Numbered from the stretch's first letter, positions 7,984 through 16,870 are shown. The stretch is 64,000 nucleotides of DNA from Evansella sp. AB-P1 (GCF_029688925.1 NZ_JARUKY010000014.1:51115-115114); one strand, 5' to 3'. Made by a program: numbers and translations. Notes: generated by a model not told the origin, from the letters alone.

Positions 7984-8688
7984 CTACGTCCCTCTTCTTA
8001 TAGTATCCAGCTTCTTATTTATTCTTTTCCGTAACATATTAAAGATAGCTTTCTTAAATTTATTTTTCGTATTATTATATTCATTAAAAAAATCATCAGG
8101 GCTATGAAACAATCCTAAATCCTTCGTTATAGAATAGCTTTGAATATAAGTGCTATTACCGTTCCAGCACAGACTTATCTTCTCTTTATCCTGTACAGAT
8201 ATACCAAATCCTATATAACCATCATTATATTTACTTAATTTGTCACGTACTTGGTATAGGTATTTGTCATCAATAATAACACCTTCTAAAGTTAACCATT
8301 TATTATTGAAATATACTTCCGTCCACGCGTGAACAATGTCTCTAGGAGCTAATCTATAGATAATCCCTGTCAATGCACCCTTTTGCATTTTTTTATCGAT
8401 AAAAAAACCGTGTATCCTACAGGGAATACCGATCCCCCTCAGTAGGGCCATTAACAAAATACTTTTTGTATTGCACTGTCCATATCCATCTTTTAACACT
8501 TCAGAAGCTGGTATGTCATCCCCTCGATTATAACCAAACTTTATGTCATTTCTTACAAAGTCGTACACCGTAGCAATTTTTTCTTCATCATTTAATTCAA
8601 ACTCACTCCATTTTTTATCTCTAATTAACTCTTGAATTTCTGAGGAATGAAAGTCTAGTAACTTGGTTGATTCTAAATACTTTTTCAT
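7984..8688 (-). CDS. Transglutaminase-like cysteine protease-fold protein
   Basis: 234 residues, start ATG at 8688 after AAAGGGTGATC. The transglutaminase-like core is visible: Cys in DGYGQCNTKSILLMALLRGIGIPCR, His in DIVHAWTEVYFNNKWLTLEG, and an acidic residue after it (VIIDDKYL) completing a likely Cys-His-Asp triad. No signal peptide or membrane segment is seen, so it is probably cytosolic. Such proteins are often peptidases or amidases; the substrate is unknown. It is separated from the AraC gene by only 43 bases but may be transcribed with it. Confidence 0.75.
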   Translation of the reverse strand: MKKYLESTKLLDFHSSEIQELIRDKKWSEFELNDEEKIATVYDFVRNDIKFGYNRGDDIPASEVLKDGYGQCNTKSILLMALLRGIGIPCRIHGFFIDKKMQKGALTGIIYRLAPRDIVHAWTEVYFNNKWLTLEGVIIDDKYLYQVRDKLSKYNDGYIGFGISVQDKEKISLCWNGNSTYIQSYSITKDLGLFHSPDDFFNEYNNTKNKFKKAIFNMLRKRINKKLDTIRRGT

Positions 8689-8731
8689 GTGATCACCCTT
8701 TCTATTTTTTATTATAAAGGGGGTACCACTC

Positions 8732-9523
8732 TCAAACTTGCAAATATCTGCTACCTTTTACAATTACACTAGGAGCCATACCTAATTTATCTCGAACGCT
8801 ACGTGAAAAATGTGATGGACTGTTAAAGCCTGCTTCCATCGCCGCATCAGTCATATTTGCTCCATGAAAGATTAAGTAAAATGCTTTTTTTAACTTCACA
8901 TGTAATATGTAACTCGTTAAAGAAACGCCTGTTTCTTCCTTAAATAAATGAGATAACCTACTTTCGGATAAAAATACGATTTGACTTAATTCTTTAACGG
9001 TTAACTCATCCAATGGTTGAGATTCAATATAAGCTAGTAGGTCTAATACCCGTTTATCAATTTCGTTGTTTACTTTATTTGGAGTAACCTTAAGCAATTC
9101 TTTAATTCTTTTTAACAAATCATAATATTTTTCAGAAGTGATTTTTTCTATCAGATCGTAAATATCTGGACCAATTGCGATATTAATATCTTTATATTCT
9201 ATGATATTGACTTCATGTTCACGTAAAAAGTTACTCTTTATAGCTTCACCAAAAGCAGACTCAGGATTGATTAATAAATACATTTGCCACTTTTTGCTCC
9301 CTTGCAGCTTATGCCTCGTATTTGAATCTACAATGATACCCCTTGTAAGAAATTCTTTCTCCTCTATATTAATCTGAAAATCTTCTTCAAGTCCTAATGT
9401 AACCTGTATATAGTTATGGCTATGATAATCTGCATCTACCTTGTTGGAAAAAAATGCAATATGATCCTCCGCATCAAGTAAAACTAATTTGTTTTTTTGT
9501 GAATTTCGTAGATTTTCAGTCAA
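8732..9523 (-). CDS. AraC-family transcriptional regulator
   Basis: 263 residues from a TTG at 9523, preceded at 8 bases by AAAAGGAG. The frame continues upstream to 9670, but that part reads through a family A repeat and lacks a ribosome site. The N-terminal region is a cupin-like sensor (DADYHSHNYIQVTLG). The C-terminal 100 residues carry two helix-turn-helix units, LTVKELSQIVFLSESRLSHL and MTDAAMEAGFNSPSHFSRSV, with the usual AraC spacing. The target is unknown. The downstream transglutaminase-like gene may be in the same transcript. Confidence 0.85.
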   Translation of the reverse strand: MTENLRNSQKNKLVLLDAEDHIAFFSNKVDADYHSHNYIQVTLGLEEDFQINIEEKEFLTRGIIVDSNTRHKLQGSKKWQMYLLINPESAFGEAIKSNFLREHEVNIIEYKDINIAIGPDIYDLIEKITSEKYYDLLKRIKELLKVTPNKVNNEIDKRVLDLLAYIESQPLDELTVKELSQIVFLSESRLSHLFKEETGVSLTSYILHVKLKKAFYLIFHGANMTDAAMEAGFNSPSHFSRSVRDKLGMAPSVIVKGSRYLQV

Positions 9524-9629
9524 TTCGTTCACTCCTTTTGACGACAGGTCACTTGTCTCTTTTAAATGAAATATGCGTCTAAGTGATACATTCCACACAA
9601 AGCACAAGAACCCTGCTATGCTCTTAAAA

Positions 9630-9685
9630 AGGGCCTGACCCCCGTACGGTGGTGAAATGCAACGCACCACTGGTCTGGCACCACC
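9630..9685. repeat. Family A inverted repeat (copy 3)
   Basis: GGGCCTGACCCCCGTACGG and CCACTGGTCTGGCACC form imperfect arms around a GTGAAATGCAACGCA centre. It lies between divergent genes (AraC and DUF2188), not at a gene end. Confidence 0.65.
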
Positions 9686-9754
9686 CTAAATGATCGTTTA
9701 GATGAAGTGTATTTCGGAAAAAGTTTTATAACTACTTTTTAGGAGTTGATATTC

Positions 9755-10117
9755 ATGCCATGGGATATGAATAATTATCCTGAATCAATGAAAAATCTAG
9801 TAGGACCTATTAAGGAAAAAGCGATTGAGATTGCTAATAGACTTACAGAAGAAGGGTATGAAGAAGGAAGAGCTATCTCCATTGGAATAGCCCAAGCAAA
9901 AAAGTGGGTAGGCGAACAAACGCTACCGCAACACGTAGTCCCTCATTCAGATGGTTGGGCCATCAAAAGGGAGGATTCCGAGAGAGCAAGCTATGTATAT
10001 GAAACCCAAAAAGAAGCATTAAAAAAAGCGCAATCCATAGCAAGTAATCAAAAAACTAGACTTATTATACACAGACAAGATGGATCTATCGAAAGACAAC
10101 AAAATTTCGTTCATTAA
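9755..10117 (+). CDS. DUF2188-domain protein (YdaT-like)
   Basis: 120 residues from the ATG at 9755; AGGAGTTG lies 8 bases upstream, and the TTG at 9746 overlaps that site. The first half contains a short helical ChaB-like stretch (AIEIANRLTEEGYEEGRAISIGIAQAKKW), and the second half is the DUF2188 fold (VVPHSDGWAIKREDSERASYVYETQKEALKKA, ending LIIHRQDGSIE). B. subtilis YdaT, a general stress protein, has the same kind of domain. The molecular role is unknown. Confidence 0.75.
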   Translation: MPWDMNNYPESMKNLVGPIKEKAIEIANRLTEEGYEEGRAISIGIAQAKKWVGEQTLPQHVVPHSDGWAIKREDSERASYVYETQKEALKKAQSIASNQKTRLIIHRQDGSIERQQNFVH

Positions 10118-10162
10118 TAGCTAAGAGAAGGTAACTCAAGTCCGTTTTTTTAGAAGAAACAG

Positions 10163-10190
10163 AAAAAGAGGGATTTCCCCCTTTTTAAAA
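10163..10190 (+). terminator. Terminator after the DUF2188 gene
   Basis: AAAAAGAGGG and CCCCCTTTTT form a short stem with an ATTTC loop, ending in a T-run. Confidence 0.7.
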
Positions 10191-10254
10191 AGATAAGTAT
10201 AAAATTTTTACTTTGAAAGTTATCTAGGAGACAGGACGTCGATGATTTTCTTAT

Positions 10255-10638
10255 TTATTCCTCTACAACCAATGTTCCAACCATTTGCTCGTGTCCAGGT
10301 TCATCACAGTACATTTCATACGTTCCTGCTTCTGTTGCAGTAAAGCTAACACTATCTTCTTCATTCACCTCTGCTTCTAAATAAATTTGATTATGTCCAT
10401 TCGAAGTTGGGATATTATCAACAATTAAGTTGTGAAATACTTGATCGTTATTAGTAAAGGTCATGGTTACTTCCTCTCCCTTCGAAATGGTAACTTTCTC
10501 AGGGACGAATTTAAATTCTTCACCTACAACATCAGTTGATGTATCAGAACTAGATCCACACCCTACCAATAGTAGTATCATTGCTAGTAAAAAATAAAAT
10601 ACTAGACTTTTCCTTTTGGAGAAAAAATAATTCATCAT
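10255..10638 (-). CDS. Cupredoxin-domain lipoprotein
   Basis: 127 residues with GGAGG 8 bases before the ATG. Residues 1-27 are a lipoprotein signal (LLLVGCGSSS), so the mature protein is probably anchored to the outer face of the membrane. The rest is one plastocyanin-like domain. Likely type 1 copper ligands are His in VFHNLIV, Cys in MYCDEPGHE, His in PGH and Met in EQMVG, in the normal order and spacing (C-x4-H-x2-M). It probably carries single electrons or binds copper. It is monocistronic, with no oxidase genes nearby. Confidence 0.85.
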   Translation of the reverse strand: MMNYFFSKRKSLVFYFLLAMILLLVGCGSSSDTSTDVVGEEFKFVPEKVTISKGEEVTMTFTNNDQVFHNLIVDNIPTSNGHNQIYLEAEVNEEDSVSFTATEAGTYEMYCDEPGHEQMVGTLVVEE

Positions 10639-10711
10639 TTCTTACACCTCCTTATAATCTAAACTCCTTCTATTACTTTACATACCGGTTTAAAGCATTT
10701 TTAAAACAAAA

Positions 10712-10760
10712 AAAGCCTGACCCAGATACATTGAAGTTACAACGCACTGGGCAGGCACCA
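10712..10760. repeat. Family A inverted repeat (copy 4)
   Basis: AGCCTGACCCAGA and CACTGGGCAGGCACC arms around TTGAAGTTACAACG. It lies 22 bases downstream of the stop of the small minus-strand gene ending at 10782. Read on the minus strand it is followed by TTTTTTTG, so it can serve as a terminator. Confidence 0.7.
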
Positions 10761-10781
10761 TCCTTTGACCATTCTTCTTCT

Positions 10782-10982
10782 TTAAAAAGGAAGACTATTT
10801 TCCATTTCTTCAATGGCCATTTTAGCAATCGATACATAATTATCAGTTTGAACAGCAAAGCGTAACCGTTTTGTAAGTGGAGATATTAATTGAGCTGTTT
10901 TCCTATTCATCAATAAGTTATCTGGAATACTACCAATTGACTGGAACATCTTTATTAATTCTCTTTGAACAATTTCTGCCAT
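10782..10982 (-). CDS. Hypothetical 66-residue protein, possibly 3' part of a frameshifted gene
   Basis: MAEIVQRELIKMF through MAIEEMENSLPF, helical, with a weak GGAAGTG before the ATG. Just upstream, in another frame, lies MDDEETRLMLLALEQTMEVF (from about 11043), which reads like the N-terminus of the same protein; a one-base change near 10980 would join them. I do not recognise the family. It could be a genuine small gene or a decayed one. Confidence 0.4.
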   Translation of the reverse strand: MAEIVQRELIKMFQSIGSIPDNLLMNRKTAQLISPLTKRLRFAVQTDNYVSIAKMAIEEMENSLPF

Positions 10983-11217
10983 TAAACACTTCCATTGTCT
11001 GCTCCAACGCTAAAAGCATTAACCGAGTTTCTTCATCATCCATTATCCAAGGGAAATTCGTGGGGACGGTTCTCCTGAGTTATATTTACAAATTCCCTTA
11101 ATAAACAGGTAGTCTCCATAAAATAAAACATCCATGTATTCCTAGGGGAGAAAGGTCGTTGCTCCAATTTCCCGTAGAAAGTTTCCTCTCTCCCCAATCC
11201 CAGGTCCCTTTCTCCAA

Positions 11218-12345
11218 CTATTTTTTTACAACTGGGAACCATCCAGGTCTATTCATTATTGCTGACCATAGAGCATCAGGTACGATTAACCTTTCTTGAT
11301 CATCTTCTGTTAACGTTGTGGCAATCGAATCTTCTTCACCTGCTGCTACCTTTTCAATCCACTTAGGTTCCACAATAAGTTCACGACCTAGTGCAAGGAG
11401 TGGTACCCCTGTTTCAAATGATTTATTCACATCGTCCGGTGTATGCAATGATCCTACACCGATAATCGGAACTTTATTCCCAACCCGTTCATGAATTAAT
11501 AACACTCTAGATTGTTTATCTTCCTCATCTCTTATAGATCCTTGCCAAAAATCTTGAACGGAGATATGTAAGTAGTCTAAATCTTGCTCTGCTAACGCAT
11601 CTACAAATGTTAATGTATCTGCCATTGTTATTCCAGGGTTTTCAACCTCTTCTGGAGAAATTCTATAGCCCACAACAAAAGGATGCTTAGCAAATTCATT
11701 TACTGCACTTTTTACCCTATCAATAACTGCTAACGGAAATGCCATTCTTTTTTCAATCGTACCTCCCCACTGATCTGTTCGACGATTGGAGTGTGGAGAA
11801 AAAAACTGTTGTATTAAATATGTATTTGCTCCATGGATTTCAACTCCATCAAAACCAGCTTCAATAGCACGTCTCGTTGCATCTCCAAAAGCTTGAATAA
11901 TGGTTTCAATTTCTGTCTCAGTTAATGCTCTTGGTGTTACTAACCCAGGTCTTTCCGCAGCAACAGCACTTGCACTTACCGATTGTCTATCTTCTAATAA
12001 ATCAGGTGGTGCCATCCTTCCTGCGTGAAAAATTTGCAATATAGCTTTTGCTCCTTCTCCTTTAATTGTATCTGCAAGACGTTTTAGTCCTGGTATCATT
12101 TCATCAGAATCAGCACTTATTTCATTCACGAAACCTTTTCCGTCTCTCGTGACGTAAGCAACAGCAGTGATAACTGCCCCTACACCACCAGAACGTTCTT
12201 TATAATATGGCAGCTCTTCATCACTCACAATGCCGTTTTCTTTTGATGCAAAATTCGTCATTGGTGCCATTAATATACGATTTTTTATACGAACACCACT
12301 TTTAAATGTAAACTCCTCAAATATTGGTTGGTATTTGGAATTCAA
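11218..12345 (-). CDS. NADH:flavin oxidoreductase, old yellow enzyme family
   Basis: 375 residues with a TTG start at 12345, 7 bases after AGGAGG. It is a TIM-barrel FMN enzyme. The N-terminus has RIKNRILMAPMTNF, the substrate-binding pair is in DGVEIHGANTYLIQQFFSPHSNRR, and the phosphate-binding end is VPIIGVGSLHTPDDV and PLLALGRELIVEP. There is no C-terminal Fe-S or NAD domain, so it is the short class of about 370 residues. It reduces an activated C=C bond, probably of an enone; the physiological substrate is unknown. A sigma-A-type promoter is visible at 12376-12404. Confidence 0.88.
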   Translation of the reverse strand: MNSKYQPIFEEFTFKSGVRIKNRILMAPMTNFASKENGIVSDEELPYYKERSGGVGAVITAVAYVTRDGKGFVNEISADSDEMIPGLKRLADTIKGEGAKAILQIFHAGRMAPPDLLEDRQSVSASAVAAERPGLVTPRALTETEIETIIQAFGDATRRAIEAGFDGVEIHGANTYLIQQFFSPHSNRRTDQWGGTIEKRMAFPLAVIDRVKSAVNEFAKHPFVVGYRISPEEVENPGITMADTLTFVDALAEQDLDYLHISVQDFWQGSIRDEEDKQSRVLLIHERVGNKVPIIGVGSLHTPDDVNKSFETGVPLLALGRELIVEPKWIEKVAAGEEDSIATTLTEDDQERLIVPDALWSAIMNRPGWFPVVKK

Positions 12346-12375
12346 TATAATACCTCCTATTTTTTCTGTATGTTT

Positions 12376-12404
12376 ATACTAAAGACTTAAAATTTATTAT
12401 GCAA
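12376..12404 (-). promoter_or_regulatory. Sigma-A promoter of the OYE-family gene
   Basis: On the minus strand TTGCAT, 17 bases, TAGTAT, placing the start point about 25 bases before the start codon at 12345 with the AGGAGG between them. Confidence 0.55.
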
Positions 12405-12644
12405 TTATAATGCTTTTTCATACAACGATATACCCATAACATACTGAATATTGTTTATTATGCTAATCCATTTTATAAGCATATTTTATTTAATAAAACT
12501 CACAATTATTGAAATCTAATGTTTTATAAAAAATGAGATTCACTTTGGTTCCACTTCATTTACCTTTGTTTATAAGTAAAACACTGCACAAAAAACGTAT
12601 CTATAAAAGTTAAATCTACATTTCTATTAGCAAGAAATAAGCAC
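12405..12644. other. AT-rich intergenic DNA
   Basis: No coding frame, RNA gene or repeat was recognised between the OYE promoter and the terminator at 12645. Confidence 0.5.
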
Positions 12645-12690
12645 AAAAAAGCCCGACATCCATTTCTAATTATGACGTCGGGCTTTTTCA
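12645..12690 (-). terminator. Terminator of the 12768 gene (works in both directions)
   Basis: AAAAAAGCCCGAC pairs with GTCGGGCTTTTT; T-runs exist on both strands. Confidence 0.8.
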
Positions 12691-12767
12691 TTCTTCATAA
12701 ATTTTTTCAAAAAATTCACCGACAGAAAACTTAGAGAAATCTTTTTTGCCTATACTATTACCTTCAA

Positions 12768-13247
12768 TTAAAAAGTTTCATCCCTCGTTTTGATGCTTCC
12801 ATCCTCCTGCATTTCCACGAAGAATAATCCGTTCACATTTACTTTTAGATCAGTGCGCCCAAAACATTTGAAAACAACATCAAGCGGTTTCACTTCATTA
12901 CCTTCAGCTTCATAGTTACCTTTAGCAGATCTAATTGACTTAACTAATTGAGATAGGAAGGTCATTTCTTCTTTCGTTATTTCTGTATATGCGATTATTT
13001 TAGCTTCCTTCTCACCTTCTATTACCATTCTAAGAGCAATTTTGAGTGCACGTTCTCTTCTAATTCCTTCTATTCTATCGTCGCTGCTCATTCCATTTTT
13101 CAAGACTAATTCTTTTAAGTTTCTAATGGATTTTTGTGTTTGCTCATATAGCTCAGTCGCTTCTTGTTCCTCTTTTTCTTTCTTTTTTTCAATGAATCTT
13201 CTTACTTCCTCTTTATTTTCCGTTGAAATAAACCTCGGTTTGTCCAA
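12768..13247 (-). CDS. Hypothetical protein with charged coiled-coil N-terminus
   Basis: 159 residues with a TTG start at 13247 after GGGAGG at 8 bases. Residues 10-60 are dense in Lys and Glu (RRFIEKKKEKEEQEATELYEQ) and probably coiled coil. The rest is mixed, with a beta-rich end (LKVNVNGLFFVEMQEDGSIK). No family recognised. A further 29 codons are open in a second frame after the stop, ending at about 12692, but without a start codon. Confidence 0.6.
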   Translation of the reverse strand: MDKPRFISTENKEEVRRFIEKKKEKEEQEATELYEQTQKSIRNLKELVLKNGMSSDDRIEGIRRERALKIALRMVIEGEKEAKIIAYTEITKEEMTFLSQLVKSIRSAKGNYEAEGNEVKPLDVVFKCFGRTDLKVNVNGLFFVEMQEDGSIKTRDETF

Positions 13248-13360
13248 TTATATACCTCCCTTTATTTCTAAAGAAAAAATGCTTGCCACTGCACATACTA
13301 GAGTTTTGAAAATTAAATATCATGTATTTTTGTAAAAGCGATGCTGTAGATCGATTATAT

Positions 13361-13732
13361 TTATTTCCTCCAAAAGGTAGAACAGTTGGCCTTGTCCCAA
13401 ATATTAAACTCAATCATTTTCTCTAATAGTGAATATTCAACCGGAGCCTTCCAAGGAATACGTATCAACTCCTTTGTGTAGTCATAGCCAGCTTTCACAA
13501 TATCTTCCTCTACATGCGTGATGGTGACACTTTCAGGGGCCACAGCTAAATGCTTTTTAGATACACTAAAGCCAATAATGAAAGTACCATGGTCCGTAAA
13601 CATCGGTTGATTCCATTTTATTTCTGTCTTTAAATTGGGATATTTATTTTTTATCCATGTAAATACTTCTTCCGTTCTTTCTCGATGTAAAGGATTATCT
13701 ATCCCAGCTAAAAATTTCTCAAGACCCTCCAT
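13361..13732 (-). CDS. fra: Frataxin-like iron chaperone Fra (YdhG, DUF1801)
   Basis: 123 residues, very close throughout to B. subtilis Fra/YdhG as I recall it (WIKNKYPNLKTEIKWNQPMF, TDHGTFIIGFSVSKKHLAVA, ending KANCSTFWRK). Fra is the cytosolic frataxin-like protein that donates iron to Fe-S cluster and haem assembly. The ATG at 13732 follows GGAGG at a slightly short distance. It is preceded by the DUF2200 gene on the same strand, 17 bases away, so the two are probably co-transcribed. Confidence 0.85.
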   Translation of the reverse strand: MEGLEKFLAGIDNPLHRERTEEVFTWIKNKYPNLKTEIKWNQPMFTDHGTFIIGFSVSKKHLAVAPESVTITHVEEDIVKAGYDYTKELIRIPWKAPVEYSLLEKMIEFNIWDKANCSTFWRK

Positions 13733-13749
13733 TTAATTCCCTCCTAAAA

Positions 13750-14100
13750 TTATTTCCGTAAAATCTTCTCCATCGCTTTTCCCTTTGCCAATTCATCAAT
13801 CAGCTTATCCAAATAGCGAATTTCTCGCATGATCGGTTCTTCGATGTTTTCCACTCGGACACCGCAAACAACACCTTTGATCAAAGCCCGAGAAGAATTC
13901 AGTTTTGGCGCTTCTGCAAAGAAAGTTTCAAAGTCTGTCTGTTTCTCCAGTTGTTCTTCTAACTCTTCCTGGCTATATCCTGTCAACCAACAGATGATTT
14001 CATCGACTTCTGTTTTCGTACGTCCTTTTTTCTCCGCCTTCGCAATATAAAGGGGATAGACTCTTGCCACACTCATTGTATAGATCTGATGTTTCGCCAT
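13750..14100 (-). CDS. DUF2200 family protein
   Basis: 116 residues. The sequence [34 protein letters not shown] (given here in part) is characteristic of DUF2200, a family found in many bacteria without known function. It continues with the Cys-containing [18 protein letters not shown] segment. It is probably in one transcript with fra. No signal peptide. Confidence 0.8.
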   Translation of the reverse strand: MAKHQIYTMSVARVYPLYIAKAEKKGRTKTEVDEIICWLTGYSQEELEEQLEKQTDFETFFAEAPKLNSSRALIKGVVCGVRVENIEEPIMREIRYLDKLIDELAKGKAMEKILRK

Positions 14101-14148
14101 GATATACCCTCGCTTTAATAATTTTCTTTATTATATCACGGAAAAATA

Positions 14149-14201
14149 GTGCCTGACCCTCGACACGGTAATGTTGCACCACACTTGAGATCAGACACCA
14201 T
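14149..14201. repeat. Family A inverted repeat (copy 5)
   Basis: AGTGCCTGACCCTCGACACG and ACTTGAGATCAGACACC arms around TAATGTTGCACC. It lies 68 bases downstream of the minus-strand gene ending at 14269. Confidence 0.7.
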
Positions 14202-14268
14202 CCTTGAAAAAATAAACGAGCTTTTATAAAATTTTTAGTCTTCCTATCGTTTACAGTAAGGGCGTATT

Positions 14269-14523
14269 TCAATTACCTTCCCCTTCACCCTCTGTATCTC
14301 CTATCTCTATTTCAAAAGTCGTTCCTTCTTCGTTGCCTTCATTCTGTTCACCCTCTTCTTCTCCCTGATCAAACAACGGTAAAATGTAAGAGACAATAAA
14401 GAAAAGGATTACAATAGTAATTACTGCTATAAAGAAGTATTTAATAAAGGTTGCTCCTACTAAGCTTGGATTTTCTTGTTTATGATGATGATGTTTTTCT
14501 TCTTTTTTAAATTCGTCCGTCAT
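14269..14523 (-). CDS. Small single-pass membrane protein with His-rich N-terminus and acidic tail
   Basis: 84 residues from the ATG at 14523, placed by AAGGGTGATTCT; the frame extends 3 codons further up but that overlaps the ribosome site. The N-terminus is charged with HHHH at residues 12-15. One membrane helix lies at about 27-50 (FIKYFFIAVITIVILFFIVS). The outer tail is almost entirely Glu, Gly, Asp and Asn. No family recognised. It lies between two family A repeats. Confidence 0.6.
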   Translation of the reverse strand: MTDEFKKEEKHHHHKQENPSLVGATFIKYFFIAVITIVILFFIVSYILPLFDQGEEEGEQNEGNEEGTTFEIEIGDTEGEGEGN

Positions 14524-14646
14524 TAGAATCACCCTTCATTTTTTTATCAAAGTTGTCTTTGTTCATGAATATCCCTTACATGTCTCTAAGAAAGAAATTC
14601 CTTTCTAGTGAACTACCCTATGAGATTAATAGCCAAACATACAAAA

Positions 14647-14698
14647 GGTGCCTGACCCTCGACACGGTGATGTTGAACCGTACTTGGGGTCAGGCACC
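14647..14698. repeat. Family A inverted repeat (copy 6, best preserved)
   Basis: GGTGCCTGACCCTCGACACG pairs with CTTGGGGTCAGGCACC around GTGATGTTGAACCGTA. On the minus strand it is followed by TTTTG. It lies 37 bases downstream of the anti-sigma gene and would terminate that operon. Confidence 0.8.
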
Positions 14699-14735
14699 TA
14701 CTTTAGCACAGCAGTCCTGTCTTTAAACTATGCAA

Positions 14736-15629
14736 CTATTCTTCTTCGATACGGAATGTTTTTTGCTCATCACCATACATATTAATTGTATCTTCATCTT
14801 CATAAAGTTTTACCCAAATACCCTTTCCTTCCTTGAAAAAGAATGTTTCGTGTTCTCCTACATGTACAGGATAGAGCATGTATGTTTCACCTTCTATTAC
14901 CACTTCTGTCTCAGACTGCTCTTCATCGTAAGTAAAGAACATTTCCTCCATAGGTTCTGCTTCGTCAAGTAAATACTCCACCATCGCTTCTTCCCAGTTA
15001 TCTACATGAAGGATGGATTCAATCCTTTCAAAGTCTGTTTCATCAACGACACTACGTATCATTTTCACTTCATTATCCTTTACATCAAACAATTCATATT
15101 TCGTTACAGCATTGGCGTGGTGACCGTATGCTAATATAAAGTCTGTGTTTTCACTTTCATAAAATGTCCTTGCTTCACTTAAATAGCTCGGATGGTAAAG
15201 ACTAAAGTCTGAAAATACATTGTACTTTTCTAACGCATCAATAACATCTTCATCTGAATCTGAATCTTTTGTTGTTCCATCATTTTCCCCATCTATTTGA
15301 ACGTTTTTATCCTCTGTCCCATCATCCCTATCTGGATCATTTGCAGGAACATTTGTATCGTTATCATTATTTTGTGATTGATCTCCTGCCAAGTTTGACG
15401 GATCTTCCTCATAAGAAGTGATAATCAAGAATGCGACTAACGCTGCTGCTGTAATTCCTCCTATTCCCGCCATAAACCTTTTCATACGAAATCCTCTCCT
15501 TTTCTCATTTTCAAATTCATGACTAAATTCCATCAATGATTGGTGCATCTCATTCTTTTTATCATCTTGTATATTTGGCTTAGGCATATTTTGCAATTTT
15601 TTATCCAAATGACTTCTCTTATTGCTCAC
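14736..15629 (-). CDS. Membrane-bound anti-sigma-factor-like protein
   Basis: 297 residues with a GTG start at 15629 after AGGGGG; it overlaps the end of the sigma gene by 11 bases. Residues 1-49 are cytosolic and charged, one membrane helix lies at about 51-70 (FMAGIGGITAAALVAFLII), then a long Asp/Asn/Gly-rich linker (80-125) and an extracellular domain to the end. Position and topology are those of an anti-sigma partner, although no standard zinc or ASD motif is seen. It most likely holds the ECF sigma factor at the membrane until an envelope signal is received. Confidence 0.75.
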   Translation of the reverse strand: MSNKRSHLDKKLQNMPKPNIQDDKKNEMHQSLMEFSHEFENEKRRGFRMKRFMAGIGGITAAALVAFLIITSYEEDPSNLAGDQSQNNDNDTNVPANDPDRDDGTEDKNVQIDGENDGTTKDSDSDEDVIDALEKYNVFSDFSLYHPSYLSEARTFYESENTDFILAYGHHANAVTKYELFDVKDNEVKMIRSVVDETDFERIESILHVDNWEEAMVEYLLDEAEPMEEMFFTYDEEQSETEVVIEGETYMLYPVHVGEHETFFFKEGKGIWVKLYEDEDTINMYGDEQKTFRIEEE

Positions 15630-16146
15630 TGTATATTCCCCCTAATTCTGTTTGCAGCTCCTTTTGTAGTACTTTTTTAGCGCGATGAAAAGTGGAACGA
15701 ACTTTATTTTCTGACCAATTTAAAATTAAGGAAGTCTCTTTTACTGAGAGGTCTTTAATTCCCCTCAGAATAACAACTTCTCGATAATTTGTTTTCAATG
15801 ATTGAATCGCCAGATATAATTCTTTATTTTCTTCACTTGATTCAATTATTTTTTCTGGTGTTTCTTCAACAATAGGTTCTTGTTTTGCATCAAAAGTTAA
15901 GTAGCTTTTCCATTTGTTCCTACTTCTTTTTCTTATTTCATCCACTGCAGTATTTCGAGCAATGGTAAAAAGCCAGGTTTTCGGATGTGAATCACCTTGA
16001 AAGGAATCTAATCCTTTTATAGCCCTGATGAATACCTCTTGCACAACGTCTTCTACGTCAACATAACCCATGCGATATATCAAAAAATGATAAATGTCAT
16101 CACTGTATTGGTGAAACCAATCTGAAATAATTTGTTGTTTCGACAT
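15619..16146 (-). CDS. ECF-type RNA polymerase sigma factor
   Basis: 175 residues from the ATG at 16146; GGAGGAAGC lies 8 bases upstream, and the ATG 5 codons earlier overlaps that site. Region 2 is at about residues 10-75 (YHFLIYRMGYVDVEDVVQEV, HPKTWLFTIARNTAVDEIRKR). Region 4 is at about 115-165 (LKTNYREVVILRGIKDLSVK, ILNWSENKVRSTFHRAKKVL). The length is typical of group 4 sigma factors. It is coupled to the anti-sigma gene. The regulon cannot be read here, and no autoregulatory promoter was recognised with confidence. Confidence 0.9.
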   Translation of the reverse strand: MSKQQIISDWFHQYSDDIYHFLIYRMGYVDVEDVVQEVFIRAIKGLDSFQGDSHPKTWLFTIARNTAVDEIRKRSRNKWKSYLTFDAKQEPIVEETPEKIIESSEENKELYLAIQSLKTNYREVVILRGIKDLSVKETSLILNWSENKVRSTFHRAKKVLQKELQTELGGIYSEQ

Positions 16147-16244
16147 AAATGCTTCCTCCATTTTTTTGACTCTGTAATTAATTAGACGATATGTCTTTAT
16201 ATTTATCGCACTTTTTAAGAAAAGAATTCTAAAAATAAAATATA

Positions 16245-16288
16245 AAAAGAGATAACCTCATGATGATCATGGTTGGTTATCCCTTTTT
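16245..16288 (-). terminator. Terminator of the cupin gene
   Basis: GGGATAACC and GGTTATC arms on the minus strand followed by TCTTTTTATATTTTATTTTT, 50 bases after the stop at 16340. Confidence 0.7.
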
Positions 16289-16339
16289 AGTGTGAGTAAT
16301 GTTTAGCCGTAGGTCAAATAAATAAACAGAGAGTGAGTT

Positions 16340-16870
16340 TTATGAATGATGCTCCGTTTCTGCTGCCATTGCAATTTCTTTTGTTTCATGAACGGTTCCA
16401 TGTGGATGTTGTGGAGGTGCATAAATGGAATAAAGCTTTAGTGGGGTATTTCCTGTATTAATAAGGTTGTGCCATTTCCCAGCTGGGATCACAATTGCAT
16501 GATCTGCATACACTTCCTGTTGATAGTTTAGCGTCTCTTTACTATCCCCCATTTGAACCACACCTTGCCCCGCTTCAATGCGTAGGAACTGGTCAAGATG
16601 AGGATGTACTTCTAAACCTATATCTTCCCCCACATTTATACTCATCAAGGTTATTTGTAGATGCTCCCCTGTCCAAAGTGCCGTACGAAATGTATTATTT
16701 CTTTTCGTAGCCTCTTCTATATTGATTACAAAAGGCTCAGGTCCATAATCTTTTACTACAGCGTTCTCATAAGAATAATTCCCATAATAATAACCTTGGC
16801 TCCAATTACCGTTCCATTGATTTTGATTTGGATAATTCATTTGCTGGTGATACCACGGATTCCAATACAT
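16340..16870 (-). CDS. Cupin-domain protein with Tyr/Asn/Gln-rich N-terminus
   Basis: 176 residues from the ATG at 16870, after GGGAGGAG. Residues 1-38 are rich in Tyr, Asn, Gln and Trp (MYWNPWYHQQMNYPNQNQW), the style of Bacillus coat proteins. The rest is one cupin fold: motif 1 around VHPHLDQFLRIEAGQG, where the usual Glu position is Gln or shifted, and motif 2 around VIPAGKWHNLINTG. A metal site with fewer ligands than usual is possible. Function unknown; a spore-surface location is a guess from composition. Confidence 0.75.
   Translation of the reverse strand: MYWNPWYHQQMNYPNQNQWNGNWSQGYYYGNYSYENAVVKDYGPEPFVINIEEATKRNNTFRTALWTGEHLQITLMSINVGEDIGLEVHPHLDQFLRIEAGQGVVQMGDSKETLNYQQEVYADHAIVIPAGKWHNLINTGNTPLKLYSIYAPPQHPHGTVHETKEIAMAAETEHHS

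Noticed and set aside
9524..9670. Upstream extension of the AraC gene
   Set aside because: It reads through a family A repeat and has no ribosome site; the TTG at 9523 with AAAAGGAG is the better start.
12692..12770. 29 open codons after the stop of the 12768 gene (KKDFSKFSVGEFFEKIYEE)
   Set aside because: No start codon or ribosome site; could be a frameshifted tail, but nothing shows that the two belong together.
13213..13413. Open frame between the 12768 gene and fra
   Set aside because: It overlaps both real genes in another frame and has no ribosome site.
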